Below are positions 1-10,612 of a DNA stretch of 64,000 bases, piece by piece. Source of the stretch: Corynebacterium poyangense (GTDB lineage Bacteria; Actinomycetota; Actinomycetes; Mycobacteriales; Mycobacteriaceae); NCBI RefSeq assembly GCF_014522205.1, contig NZ_CP046884.1, forward strand, positions 930,001-994,000, in the 5' to 3' direction. Below the pieces are notes generated by a model. It was not told where the DNA came from and did no database searches. It saw only the letters and a program-made list of their open reading frames with translations. The position numbers and the translations under genes were made by a program. Position 1 is the first letter of the stretch. Each line of letters begins with the position of its first letter.

Positions 1-695
1 GCTAGCCCCAATGTGATGACGCTGATTCCACTGAGAATGACGGCATTCCAGCGAATATCTAGTTGAGAAAGCGGCGGATGAGTGTCGCTCTTCTTATCGG
101 CCGAGGAAGGTTTTTCTCGACCTATCCCAGCGACATCTTCAAACGCCCGTGCCGCCGGAAGTTGGAGGACAATAATCGCAGCCAGAGCGCAGAGTGCAGA
201 GAAAACAAAGACTGACCAGACAGGCCAGATGTAGAGCAACCCAGCAGAGACCATGGGGCCGAGGAGATTTCCTACTCGCATTGTTCCACCAAGAGCGGTC
301 ATTCCTCGGCCGAGGTCCTCGGGAGGAAGGACGGTGGCCACAAAAGCTTGTCTGGCGAGGTTCCATAGATCTTGGATCGGGGCTCGCAAAAATAAACCTA
401 AGGCGTACAGCGGTAGTGAGTGCAGCATCAGAGCCACGACGGTGATGCCGGTGACAACAATTGCGGCGAGAGAAGCAACCACCATGGCTCGGGCGTCACC
501 TACTCGGTCGATGAAGTTGCCGGCGGGGACGGTACAGATCAAAGATGCCACGCCCATGAGCGCAACGATTGCGGCGGCTGTGGGTTGGGAGCCCCCGGCT
601 TGGAGACCAGCGATAATGAGGATAGGGGTGGTTGTGCCAATGGCGATGGCAAAAAGAAGCGCGGGAACAATAACGGGCCACCAAATATCCTTCAT
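1..695 (-). CDS. MFS transporter, 5' part (runs off the window)
   Basis: The minus strand reads openly from an ATG at 695 to base 1, about 231 codons, with no stop. The translation has repeated hydrophobic segments and the MFS loop signature N-F-I-D-R-V-G-D-A-R between early membrane helices (around residue 60). A charged, Lys/Ser-rich loop near residues 200-215 fits the central cytoplasmic loop between the two six-helix halves, so the missing part is the second half. A start at 719 (in frame, 8 codons upstream) is also possible, since it has AAGG just before it while 695 has no clear ribosome site. The substrate cannot be told from sequence. Longer-looking frames on the plus strand here are shadows. 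Confidence 0.75.
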   Translation of the reverse strand, partial: MKDIWWPVIVPALLFAIAIGTTTPILIIAGLQAGGSQPTAAAIVALMGVASLICTVPAGNFIDRVGDARAMVVASLAAIVVTGITVVALMLHSLPLYALGLFLRAPIQDLWNLARQAFVATVLPPEDLGRGMTALGGTMRVGNLLGPMVSAGLLYIWPVWSVFVFSALCALAAIIVLQLPAARAFEDVAGIGREKPSSADKKSDTHPPLSQLDIRWNAVILSGISVITLGL

Positions 696-880
696 AGGGG
701 AATAGTGTAGAACCACCATGACCTTGTGATGCGGTTGGATGCGGTTTTGTGGGTGCGGTGGAAGGGAGGATCAGCGGAGACCGGAGCATAAAAACTATTC
801 CAGACAAAGTGAAAAAGTAGACAGTCTTTCTTTACGGGAATACCTTTATTTATTTGCTATTAAATGCCAGGATTGAGGAC

Positions 881-982
881 ATGATTAGCGATATTCTTTC
901 TCTGCTTTCTTCGTCCGACAATCTCTCCAGCGTGCTCGACTGGTTTGCTTACGCTCCTGGAATTCTGCCCGCCACCCCATAG
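881..982 (+). CDS. possible 33-residue small protein upstream of guaB1
   Basis: An ATG at 881 is preceded by GAGG at a good ribosome-site distance and opens a 33-codon frame ending in TAG 18 bases before guaB1. The product is rich in Leu, Ser and Ile in its first two thirds, with charged residues spaced so that an amphipathic helix is plausible, and ends in a Pro-rich tail. A stretch of AT-rich sequence (about 840-865) lies upstream and could hold a promoter. Corynebacteria have very small porin-type and membrane proteins, but I see no specific match. It could also be a translated leader of guaB1 or a chance frame. Confidence 0.35.
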   Translation: MISDILSLLSSSDNLSSVLDWFAYAPGILPATP

Positions 983-2440
<1,458 letters not shown>

Positions 2441-2488
2441 CTTTTCACCTTGTGGCTAGAACATCATTTCTTTTCTAGCCGTGAAAAG
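2441..2488 (+). terminator. two-part hairpin terminator after guaB1
   Basis: Two nested 8-bp stems are visible: CTTTTCAC (2441-2448) with GTGAAAAG (2481-2488), and GGCTAGAA (2454-2461) with TTCTAGCC (2473-2480). A 5-base bulge lies on the left side. The structure begins immediately after the guaB1 stop. It covers the GTG at 2481, which argues against that codon as the start of the formate dehydrogenase. Confidence 0.75.
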
Positions 2489-2510
2489 GAAAACTCCGCG
2501 AGCATTCATT

Positions 2511-2518
2511 GCTATGAT
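2511..2518 (+). promoter_or_regulatory. possible extended -10 for a leaderless fdh transcript
   Basis: TATGAT at 2513-2518 is preceded by GC and lies 7 bases before the ATG at 2526. Transcription would then begin at or next to that ATG. No purine-rich ribosome site precedes either candidate ATG (2514, 2526). Leaderless mRNAs are common in Corynebacterium. No good -35 is visible, so this is inference. Confidence 0.4.
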
Positions 2519-2525
2519 TTTGCCT

Positions 2526-5500
2526 ATGAGTCGCCTTAGCCCGCTTAATTGGCCAGTGCTGCGCCAGCTGCGCACTGGCGATGCTTTTGGGCGTGATACC
2601 AATACACGATCTGTGCGAACTGAGGAAATCTCCGCTCGTATTAGTGAGGCTGATCGCGTAGTGAAAAGTGTCTGCCCCTACTGTGCGGTTGGTTGTGGAC
2701 AACGTGTCTACGTCAAAGATGAGAAGGTCATTGGAATTGAGGGAGATCCTGATTCCCCGATCTCCCGTGGGCGGCTATGTCCTAAAGGGTCCGCTAGTGA
2801 GCAATTGGTGAACTCCTCTTCCCGGATCACCACCATTAAATATCGGGCTCCGGGGGCAACGGAATGGACTGAACTCGATCATGACACCGCCATGGACATG
2901 ATCACTGACCGTTTCTTGGCTGCGCGTCGGCGTGGATGGCAAGATACGGATGATCAAGGGCGACGTCTGAATCGCACCATGGGTATCGCCGGTTTAGGCG
3001 GCGCTACTTTGGATAATGAAGAAAATTATCTCATTAAAAAGCTTTTCACGGCAGCCGGTGCAATTCAGATCGAAAACCAGGCGCGAATATGACACTCTGC
3101 CACGGTCCCCAGTTTGGGGTCCTCCTTCGGCCGCGGTGGCGCAACTCAGCCGCTGCAGGATATGGCGAACGCTGATTGCATTGTTATCCAAGGGTCAAAT
3201 ATGGCCGAGTGTCACCCGGTTGGTTTCCAATGGGTTATGGAAGCGAAGAAGCGCGGTGCCCGGATTATCCACGTAGATCCCCGATTTACGCGAACATCGG
3301 CGGTGGCGCATCGTCACATTTCCATTCGTGGTGGAACTGATGTTGTTCTGCTTGGTGCTTTGATCCGCTACGTCATTGAAAATGACAAGTGGTTCCATGA
3401 CTATGTAGTCAATTACACCAATGCAGCCATGATCATTAACGATCATTTCGAGGACACCGAAGACCTCGATGGGCTGTTTTCTGGCTATGACCCCGAAACA
3501 GGGAAATACGACAATGAAAGTTGGGGCTACGAGCGCAGCCATAATGCCGAGGAAGGCGCACCCTCGTGGCATGTAGAATGCGATGACACCCTTCAGCATC
3601 CACGAAGCGTGTTCCAAATTCTCCGGCGTCATTATCAGCGCTATACCACGGAAATGGTGGAAACCGTCTGTGGTATATCTTCGGAAGATTTCCACTACCT
3701 TGCGGAAAGTATTTGCGCTAATTCCAACCGAGAACGCACTACCTGTTTTGCTTATGCGCTGGGATGGACCCAACATACCCTTGGGGCCCAGTTCATCCGC
3801 ACCTGCGCAATTCTGCAGCTGCTACTGGGCAATGTTGGGCGTCCCGGTTCAGGCATCATGGCGCTTCGCGGACATGCCTCCATTCAAGGTTCCACCGACA
3901 TCCCGACGCTATTCCATCTGCTTCCGGGATATCTCCCCATGCCTGCTGTCACCGAGCAAAATTGGGAGGAATATCTAGATAAGATCTCCAGCGCTGACCA
4001 AAAGGGTTTCTGGCAACGTCGCGACGCCTACGCAGTGAGCTTGATGAAGGCTTATTGGGGTGAGAACGCGACAGCCGAGAACAACTGGGGTCTGGACTTT
4101 ATGCCGAGACTCAGCGGTGCTCATTCCACCTACCACACCCTTCAAGCGATGATGCGTGATGAAGTAGATGGATATCTGGTGTTTGGACAAAACCCTGCTG
4201 TTGCCCAATCACATGGTCGGCTGCAAAGGCTTGGCCTTTCTCACCTGAAGTGGATGGTGGTTCGCGACTTCCAAGAAATGGAAACCGCAACATTCTGGAA
4301 AGACTCGCCAGAGGTGAAAACCGGGGAGCTCAAGACCGAGGACATCCAAACCGAGGTATTCCTCATGCCAGCGGCAACGCATGTGGAAAAGTGCGGTACC
4401 TTTACTCAAACTCAACGCATGGTGCAGTGGCGGTTCCAAGCTCTTCATCCACCTGGCGATGCCACTAGCGAATTGCAGTTCTTCTATGAGCTTGGACGAC
4501 GAATCAAGGAGAAGATTCAAGATTCTGATGATCCTCGTGATCTACCTTTGAAGTATTTGACCTGGGATTACCCGGTGGATGAGCACGGTGATCCCGATGC
4601 TGACGCTGTACTCAAGGAGATCAATGGCTACCACCTAAGTGGTGAAAAAGCCGGAGAGCTGCTCAGCAATTTCGGCGAGATGAAAGCAGATGGTTCCACT
4701 TCTGGCGGATGCTGGATTTATGCCGGTGTCTACGCTGGTGGGGTCAATCACGCTGCTAAGAAAACCCCAGGCCAGGAGCAAAATGAATTAGCTATGGATT
4801 GGGGCTGGGTCTGGCCGGCTAACCGTCGCCTCCTCTATAACCGGGCGTCGGCTGATCCAGATGGAAAGCCGTGGTCAGAGCGGAAGAAGTATATTTGGTG
4901 GGACGAGGACGCCGGCCGGTGGGTGGGCGATGACGTCCCCGACTTCCCGCCCACCTTAGCGCCTGGTCATCAACCTGATCCTGGAGCTGTTGGCCCTGCA
5001 GCGCTCTCCGGCAATGATGCTTTCATCATGCAACCAGATGGGAAAGGTTGGCTCTTTGCTCCGACCGGAATGGTTGATGGCCCATTGCCGACACACTATG
5101 AGCCGCATGAATCCCCGGTCCCGAATTTGCTGTACCACCAGCAGCAATCACCAACTCGGTTGATTTTCAAGAGTGTTGATAATCTTTCTGCTCCGAATGC
5201 CGGTGAACCGGGGTCCGAAGTGTACCCCTATCTATTCAATACTTACCGATTGACAGAGATGTACACCTCAGGTGCTATGACCCGGACTCTGCCTTATCTG
5301 GCTGAACTTCAACCTGAGTTATTCTGCGAGGTTTCTCCAGAACTGGCAGATCAGCTTGGTTTAGAACACGGCGGCTGGGCAACGATTATTTCTCCACGCT
5401 CTGCCATTGAGGCAAGAGTTCTTATCACCGACCGGATTGAAATGCTCACCGTCAACGGGAAGGATTTCCACCAGATAGGCTTGCCATACCACTATGGACA

Positions 5501-5876
5501 GTCCGATGCCGTGGGAGAAGTCCGCGGAGATAGCCCCAATGACCTCTTGGGAATCACATTGGACCCCAACGTCAATATTCAGGCCTCCAAGGTCAGTGCC
5601 TGCGCGGTCGTTGCTGGACGTCGTCCACGAGGAGCAGAACGAACAGCATTGGTGAAGGAATATCAACGTCGTGCTGGGCTCACACCCGACACCGGAAATG
5701 TTCGCGTGACGGCGTCCGAAAAAGCGGAAGCAGAATCAGCTTCTGTGGTAGGCAGGCATAATGCTCAAAGCGTAACTCCGCGCGGTAGCCAAGCAACCCC
5801 GTCCACCGAATCTCATCACGTTGAAGGCGGTCCAGCCGGTCAACGCCCCCAGGATCCGACCAAGAAAGAGGAGTAA
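2526..5876 (+). CDS. formate dehydrogenase catalytic subunit, selenocysteine-containing
   Basis: The gene encodes a 1116-residue FdnG/FdoG-type molybdopterin enzyme that oxidises formate to CO2. It reads through TGA at 3090-3092: the flanks A-R-I-(Sec)-H align with the N-Q-A-R-V-U-H site of E. coli FdnG, giving Sec189, the Mo ligand. An N-terminal 4Fe-4S motif uses Cys50, Cys53, Cys57 and Cys85. Colinearity with FdnG continues to the C-terminus, followed by about 75 extra Ser/Pro/Lys-rich residues. No twin-arginine signal or hydrophobic leader is visible, unlike E. coli FdnG. The start at 2526 is chosen because the upstream GTG at 2481 lies inside the terminator; ATG 2514 is an alternative. 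Downstream are the Fe-S and membrane subunits and the Sec machinery. A standard gene caller will split this gene at the UGA. Confidence 0.93.
3090..3122 (+). promoter_or_regulatory. UGA selenocysteine codon with SECIS-like hairpin
   Basis: Eleven bases after the in-frame TGA (3090-3092) a stem forms between GGTCCCC (3104-3110) and GGGGTCC (3116-3122) around the loop AGTTT. It is perfect except for one U-U mismatch, which puts an unpaired U in the stem, and the loop holds GU. Bacterial SECIS elements bind SelB through a bulged U and a GU in a small apical loop 15-25 bases after the UGA, so position and shape fit. Confidence 0.85.
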
Positions 5877-5878
5877 CT

Positions 5879-6970
5879 GTGGTGTTGCGCTTAAAAGAGT
5901 CCGAACACGATCCTGGCTATGACCCACGTCAACGCAAGGCGTTTTTCACCGATACCTCAGTATGCATCGGGTGTAAAGCTTGCGAGGTCGCCTGCAAAGA
6001 ATGGAACCGTAATCCCGAAGACGGCTATCAGCTAACTGGTATGTCCTATGACAACACCGGTACTTTGTCGGCAAACACCTGGCGGCACGTGGCCTTTGTC
6101 GAACAAACTCAAGAGCGGATCACTGAAGCGCGAGAAAGCGGTCGTCAACTCATTGACCTTGGGGTTCCTCAGATGCCGGGGCAAACTAGATCAGCCCAAC
6201 ACCCAGTAGGGGGAGATACTACTCCGCCGGATACTCCAGACTTCCGCTGGCTCATGGCCTCTGACGTCTGTAAACACTGCACTAATGCAGGGTGTTTAGA
6301 TGTGTGTCCTACCGGTGCATTATTTAGGACGGAGTTCGGGACAGTCGTGGTGCAGACGGATGTCTGTAATGGGTGCGGAACCTGCGTAGCCGGTTGTCCT
6401 TTTGGAGTCATCGAACGGCGCTCCGATGGGGTGGTAAAACTTCGGGAAGACCACGGATTCCGAGAAGGCCAAGATTGGGATGCGCCACTAGAAGACACCC
6501 GACAGCCTTTTGATATTCGACGCCTTCTTCCGCGGCGCCAACCCAAGGGAGAAGACTATACCCCTGGTCAGAAAGCTCCGATCCCCGATATTGGCGTCGC
6601 ACGAAAATGCACAATGTGCTATGACCGGTTGAAAGCGGGCGAACAACCGGCGTGCTCGAAGACCTGTCCCACAGAATCTATCCAATTTGGGACACGAGAA
6701 GAAATGCTCGCGAAGGCTCGGGCTCGGGTGGCTGAACTTCATGCCCAGGGGATGACTGAGGCACGTCTCTATGGTGCGAATGATGCCGATGGTGTTGGTG
6801 GAACGGGATCTATTTTCCTGCTGTTGGACGAACCTGAGGTTTATGGGCTCCCGCCAGATCCGCAGGTGCCTACTGAAGATCTTCCAGGGATGGCGAAGAA
6901 AGCTACTCTTGCGGCAGCGGGGATGATCGGGGCAGTGGCCGTCTCGTTCTTGCTAGGAGGAACAAAGTGA
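5879..6970 (+). CDS. formate dehydrogenase iron-sulfur (beta) subunit
   Basis: A 363-residue electron-transfer subunit like FdnH. Four Cys clusters are visible in order: C-I-G-C-K-A-C-E-V-A-C (about residue 31), C-K-H-C-T-N-A-G-C (about 130), C-N-G-C-G-T-C-V-A-G-C (about 160) and C-T-M-C (about 243) with later Cys residues, enough for four 4Fe-4S centres. A C-terminal hydrophobic stretch (about 340-362) could anchor it in the membrane, as in FdnH. It starts with GTG (5879, or 5882) two bases after the alpha-subunit stop, behind a strong AAGAAAGAGGAG ribosome site, and its stop overlaps the start of the membrane subunit. It should pass electrons from the Mo-Sec centre to the NrfD-type subunit. 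Confidence 0.93.
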   Translation: MVLRLKESEHDPGYDPRQRKAFFTDTSVCIGCKACEVACKEWNRNPEDGYQLTGMSYDNTGTLSANTWRHVAFVEQTQERITEARESGRQLIDLGVPQMPGQTRSAQHPVGGDTTPPDTPDFRWLMASDVCKHCTNAGCLDVCPTGALFRTEFGTVVVQTDVCNGCGTCVAGCPFGVIERRSDGVVKLREDHGFREGQDWDAPLEDTRQPFDIRRLLPRRQPKGEDYTPGQKAPIPDIGVARKCTMCYDRLKAGEQPACSKTCPTESIQFGTREEMLAKARARVAELHAQGMTEARLYGANDADGVGGTGSIFLLLDEPEVYGLPPDPQVPTEDLPGMAKKATLAAAGMIGAVAVSFLLGGTK

Positions 6971-8052
6971 CCAATCCTTTTGACTCCTACCGGCCGCCTA
7001 GTGGCCCACAATTAAGCCGGGCGGAACGTCGTGCTGCGCGGCGCTCAGGGGACGGTGGCAGAGAAGAAAAGATGGTGCCAAAAGTAGAGTTTGAGTCTTA
7101 CTATGGCACTCCGGTGGTGAAAGCTCCGCCGTGGGAATCCCCCATTGGAATTTATCTTTTCCTGGGCGGAGTAGCCGGAGGTTCGGCGCTTCTTGCCGCA
7201 GGTGCGCAGTTAAGCGGCAGAAAAGTTTTACGACGTAACTCTCGGCTTGCGGCGTTCGGGGCAGCGGGTGCTGGCTCTTTGGCGTTGATTGCTGACTTAG
7301 GAAGACCGGAACGTCTACTCAACATGTTCCGGGTGTTTAAACTTTCCTCCCCAATGAATATGGGTTCATGGATTTTGGGAGGGTTCGGTGCTACATCTGC
7401 TCTAGCTGCCGTAGCAGAGCTAGACACGATCAGTGGCGAAAAGCTACGCGTTCCGCGGTGGTTACGGAAGCTAGTTCACCAGCGTCTTGCCCCGGGTGCA
7501 GGGTTAGCTTCTGCGGCTTTGGGTGCTCCTCTGGCCGTGTACACCTCGGTTCTACTAGCTGACACCTCTAATCCGGTGTGGAATGAGCTGAAAAACACAC
7601 TGCCTTTTGTGTTTGTCTCCTCTGCCTCGCTTGCCTCCGGTGGCTTGGCTTTGGTCATTACACCGCCTGAGGAAGCTCAGCCAGCACGGATCTTAGCCTG
7701 CCTTGGGGCACTGTCCGACCTCTATGCCACAAAGCAGATGGAGCATCAGGTTGACCCCACTATTAGAGAAGCTTTAGGCGAGGGTAAAGGTGGAATACTC
7801 CTAAACCTCAGCGAGAAGTTTGTGGCCGCTGGTCTGCTCGGCGCCTTATTTGGGGCCGGGAAGCACCGGAAAATAGCCATGGCCTCCGGCATCTCCTTGA
7901 TGCTGGGTTCTGCCTTAACCCGATTTGGGATTTTGGAAACAGGTTTGCACTCGGTACATAACCCGAAGTACGTTATTGAACCTCAAAAGCGCCGATTAGC
8001 TCGACGCCAAGCTGAAGGTGCCATACACGACGGGATCAGTACCGCTGGCTAG
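6967..8052 (+). CDS. NrfD/PsrC-type membrane subunit of formate dehydrogenase
   Basis: This 361-residue polytopic protein starts at a GTG overlapping the beta-subunit stop. Its first membrane segment contains P-I-G-I-Y-L-F-L-G-G-V-A-G-G-S-A, typical of NrfD-family quinone-reactive subunits, and about eight hydrophobic helices follow. The first 45 residues are hydrophilic and cytosolic-looking. It replaces the haem b subunit (FdnI) of the E. coli enzyme and is expected to deliver electrons to menaquinone. The gene ends 24 bases from the convergent selD. Confidence 0.88.
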   Translation: MTNPFDSYRPPSGPQLSRAERRAARRSGDGGREEKMVPKVEFESYYGTPVVKAPPWESPIGIYLFLGGVAGGSALLAAGAQLSGRKVLRRNSRLAAFGAAGAGSLALIADLGRPERLLNMFRVFKLSSPMNMGSWILGGFGATSALAAVAELDTISGEKLRVPRWLRKLVHQRLAPGAGLASAALGAPLAVYTSVLLADTSNPVWNELKNTLPFVFVSSASLASGGLALVITPPEEAQPARILACLGALSDLYATKQMEHQVDPTIREALGEGKGGILLNLSEKFVAAGLLGALFGAGKHRKIAMASGISLMLGSALTRFGILETGLHSVHNPKYVIEPQKRRLARRQAEGAIHDGISTAG

Positions 8053-8075
8053 GAGGAACTCTCCTTGGTGCAGCG

Positions 8076-9098
8076 CTAAACCACCTCAATAGTTGGGGCG
8101 TCATGATCAGCCGGCAGGAATTCACCGATAGGTGCATATCCCTCGATTTCTCCGGCTAGCAACAACCCTCCTGAGGTTTGGGCATCCGCAAGGAGCAGAA
8201 GATCATCGTCGCCAATGCCAGAACCTGTAGAAATATGTGGCCGTACCCAGTCCAAATTGCGGCGGCTACCACCAGGGATAAAGCCATCAGCTAATGCGGT
8301 TAATGCTTCGGTGAGAACAGGAACATCGGCGCGATGAATACGAGCCCGTACTCCGGAAGCCCGGCACATTTTATATAAGTGACCAAGAAGCCCGAAGCCG
8401 GTGACGTCGGTGGCAGCTTTGACACCAGCCGCCACAGCTTTTTCTGAGGCTTCCTTGTTGAGCGTGGTCATGGTGTCAATTGCCGCGGGGAAAAACTCTC
8501 CGGTGGCCTTATGTCGATTATTTAACAGTCCCACTCCTATGGGCTTAGTCAAGCTCAAGGGAAGACCAGCGGTGGCAGCATCATTACGCATGAGATGCTG
8601 GGGATCTACGATGCCGGTTGCAGCCATACCATAAACAGGTTCCGGGCCGGTGATGGAATGTCCTCCAGTAACGGGTGCCCCAGCTGCAGAACATGCGTCC
8701 AAGCCGCCGCGCAAGACTTCGCGAAGAACATCTAAGGGCAAAACCTCTCGAGGCCAGGTGACTAAATTAATAGCTGTAACGGGCGTGCCCCCCATGGCAT
8801 AAACATCTGAGAGTGCATTGGTGGCGGCGATGCGTCCCCATTCGTAGGGGGAATCCACCACGGGAGTGAAGAAATCAGCGGTAGAAATAACGGCGAGATC
8901 CCCGCGGATTTGGATGGCGGCGGCATCATCGCCGTCATCAAGACCAACGAGTACTGAGGGAGCATCAATTCCGACTAAACCTTGAACCGCGTCTTCTAGT
9001 TCTCCCGGGGGAATTTTACAAGCGCAACCACCGCCGCTGGCTAAGGTTGTCAATCTAGGTAAGTTATCTGGGTAGGTAAAAGTTGTCGACATAAACAT
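8076..9098 (-). CDS. selD: selenide, water dikinase
   Basis: SelD makes selenophosphate from selenide and ATP, the Se donor for Sec-tRNA. The 340-residue product carries the N-terminal signature G-G-G-C-A-C-K-I: Cys25 and Lys28 correspond to Cys17 and Lys20 of E. coli SelD. The active site therefore uses Cys, and this SelD is not itself a selenoprotein. D-D-G-D-D-A-A and D-V-T-G-F-G-L-L-G-H motifs are conserved. The first ATG (9098) is chosen because GAAGGAT lies eight bases upstream; the second, two codons later, is spaced less well. It is divergent from the tRNA-Sec gene. Confidence 0.95.
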   Translation of the reverse strand: MFMSTTFTYPDNLPRLTTLASGGGCACKIPPGELEDAVQGLVGIDAPSVLVGLDDGDDAAAIQIRGDLAVISTADFFTPVVDSPYEWGRIAATNALSDVYAMGGTPVTAINLVTWPREVLPLDVLREVLRGGLDACSAAGAPVTGGHSITGPEPVYGMAATGIVDPQHLMRNDAATAGLPLSLTKPIGVGLLNNRHKATGEFFPAAIDTMTTLNKEASEKAVAAGVKAATDVTGFGLLGHLYKMCRASGVRARIHRADVPVLTEALTALADGFIPGGSRRNLDWVRPHISTGSGIGDDDLLLLADAQTSGGLLLAGEIEGYAPIGEFLPADHDAPTIEVV

Positions 9099-9145
9099 GA
9101 GGATAATCCTTCACGGCACAAGACGAGTTGCTAAAGTGTGCCGAT

Positions 9146-9240
9146 GGAGGCGTTTGTGTCCTGGTGGGCATCCCGGTCTTCAAAACCGGCGAGGTCGAGT
9201 AGCTCGGTCTGGCGGGTTCGATTCCCGTCCGTCTCCGCCA
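9146..9240 (+). tRNA. selC: tRNA-Sec (anticodon TCA)
   Basis: A 95-base tRNA with encoded CCA. The anticodon stem CCGGT/ACCGG (9173-9177, 9185-9189) encloses the loop CTTCAAA with anticodon TCA at 9180-9182, which reads UGA. The long D-stem (TGTCC/GGGCA), long variable arm (about 9190-9212) and extended acceptor (GGAGGCG with CGTCTCC, one G-U) are Sec-type features. The T-loop is TTCGATT with a terminal G-U pair as in E. coli selC, and the discriminator is G. It lies 25 bases before selA. Confidence 0.96.
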
Positions 9241-9265
9241 TATATCCCAGGTTATTGAGGTTGAG

Positions 9266-10609
9266 ATGGCTGAAGGAACAGATCCGCGGCGCAGCATCCC
9301 AGGAACCGACAAAATGTTGCAGCATCCGGAGATTAAAAAGTTTCACGATCGGGTGCGGTTAAGTGCGATCCGAGACTGTATCCACCAGGTCCAGCACCAG
9401 GCACGAGAGGGAAAAATTGCTGTTGACGACGTTTATGACGCGGTGATGAAAAAGCTCCGTGAGCAGGTTGATTTCCCCGGCGGTTTAGTTCCTGTTATCA
9501 ACGCCACCGGGGTGGTGGTACACACGAATTTGGGAAGAGCTCCATTAAGCCCTCGCGCTCAAGAAGCGGTGCGTCAAGCCAGTGGGTATGTGGACGTGGA
9601 AATGGATCTAGAATCTGGCCAAAGGTCTCAACATCGCGGTAGGGCAGCAACCGCAGCGTTGTGTGCAGCGTGCCCACCCGCAGAAGACGCCTTAGTGGTC
9701 AACAATGGTGCGAGTGCACTGTTGCTTACTACCGCAGCCTTGGCCGGACCGGGAGCGGAAATTCTTATTAGCCGCGGAGAACTGATCGAAATCGGCGCTG
9801 GTTTTCGTCTACCAGAACTAATTGAATCAACAGGGGTTAACCTCACTGAGGTTGGAGCCACAAATCGGACTCATCTTCATGATTATGTTCGAGAACTCGA
9901 CAGGCCAGGTAACCGCATTAAGGCTATTTTGAAAGTTCATCCCTCAAATTATCGGGTTGTGGGTTTTCATTCTGAGGTGTCAATCAAAGAATTGCATCAG
10001 GTTGCTCAGCAGTATCACGTTCCAGTGATCATGGACGTGGGGTCAGGGCTGTTGACCGCGGACTCAGTTTTAGCGGATGAACCGGATTGCGCTGGGGCGT
10101 TACGGCAAGGGGCGGATCTGGTGATCGCCAGCGGTGACAAATTGCTGGGAGGCCCACAGGCCGGAATCATCTTGGGGAGAAAATCGCTTATTCGCCAGTG
10201 TTCTCGTCATCCTTTAGCTCGAGCTGTGCGCGTGAATAAACTTACGCTGGCAGCGTTGGCGGCTACGGTCAATGATTGTGAAGATAATGTTCCCGTCAGA
10301 GCAGCTATTCATGCGGACCCAGATGAATTGAAGAAGAGATGCCTGGCCGTTTATGAAGCCCTCAGCCCGTTTCATCACTGTCAAGTAGTTGCTCATGATG
10401 GTCGAGTAGGGGGTGGGGGAGCTCCAGGTGTGCCTCTATCAGGTTGGGCATTGGAACTGCCAGAACACTTTGGGCGGGCTTTGCGACTACACCGACCAGT
10501 GATCATGACCCGAATCCATGATGGGCGTTGTTTAGTGGACCTGCGTTGTGTGCCAGAAAACCAAGATCATGACATTATCGCTGCTATCCGCACGATCGCA
10601 GAGGTGTAG
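9266..10609 (+). CDS. selA: L-seryl-tRNA(Sec) selenium transferase
   Basis: SelA converts Ser-tRNA(Sec) to Sec-tRNA(Sec) with selenophosphate. The 447-residue protein is close to the E. coli length (463). The PLP lysine is Lys292 in S-G-D-K-L-L-G-G-P-Q-A-G, matching Lys295 of E. coli SelA. V-I-N-A-T-G-V-V-V-H-T-N-L-G-R near residue 78 is the other family hallmark. It begins 25 bases after the mature tRNA-Sec end and is followed after 3 bases by selB, so the two form an operon. Confidence 0.96.
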   Translation: MAEGTDPRRSIPGTDKMLQHPEIKKFHDRVRLSAIRDCIHQVQHQAREGKIAVDDVYDAVMKKLREQVDFPGGLVPVINATGVVVHTNLGRAPLSPRAQEAVRQASGYVDVEMDLESGQRSQHRGRAATAALCAACPPAEDALVVNNGASALLLTTAALAGPGAEILISRGELIEIGAGFRLPELIESTGVNLTEVGATNRTHLHDYVRELDRPGNRIKAILKVHPSNYRVVGFHSEVSIKELHQVAQQYHVPVIMDVGSGLLTADSVLADEPDCAGALRQGADLVIASGDKLLGGPQAGIILGRKSLIRQCSRHPLARAVRVNKLTLAALAATVNDCEDNVPVRAAIHADPDELKKRCLAVYEALSPFHHCQVVAHDGRVGGGGAPGVPLSGWALELPEHFGRALRLHRPVIMTRIHDGRCLVDLRCVPENQDHDIIAAIRTIAEV

Positions 10610-10612
10610 GGA

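Noticed and set aside
253..705. A 150-codon plus-strand frame
   Set aside because: It overlaps, in antisense, the minus-strand MFS transporter whose translation has clear membrane helices; this frame is Arg/Pro/Thr-rich and shadow-like.
2481..2525. GTG 2481 as the start of the formate dehydrogenase
   Set aside because: It lies in the right arm of the guaB1 terminator, has no ribosome site, and the added residues are not a Tat signal.
3114..5876. A separate 920-residue formate dehydrogenase gene starting after the TGA
   Set aside because: The upstream 188 codons are in the same frame and complete the Fe-S and Mo-binding part of the same enzyme; the TGA is at the Sec site.
8076..9098. selD as a second selenoprotein
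   Set aside because: The position that is Sec in some SelD proteins is Cys25 here, coded by a normal Cys codon.
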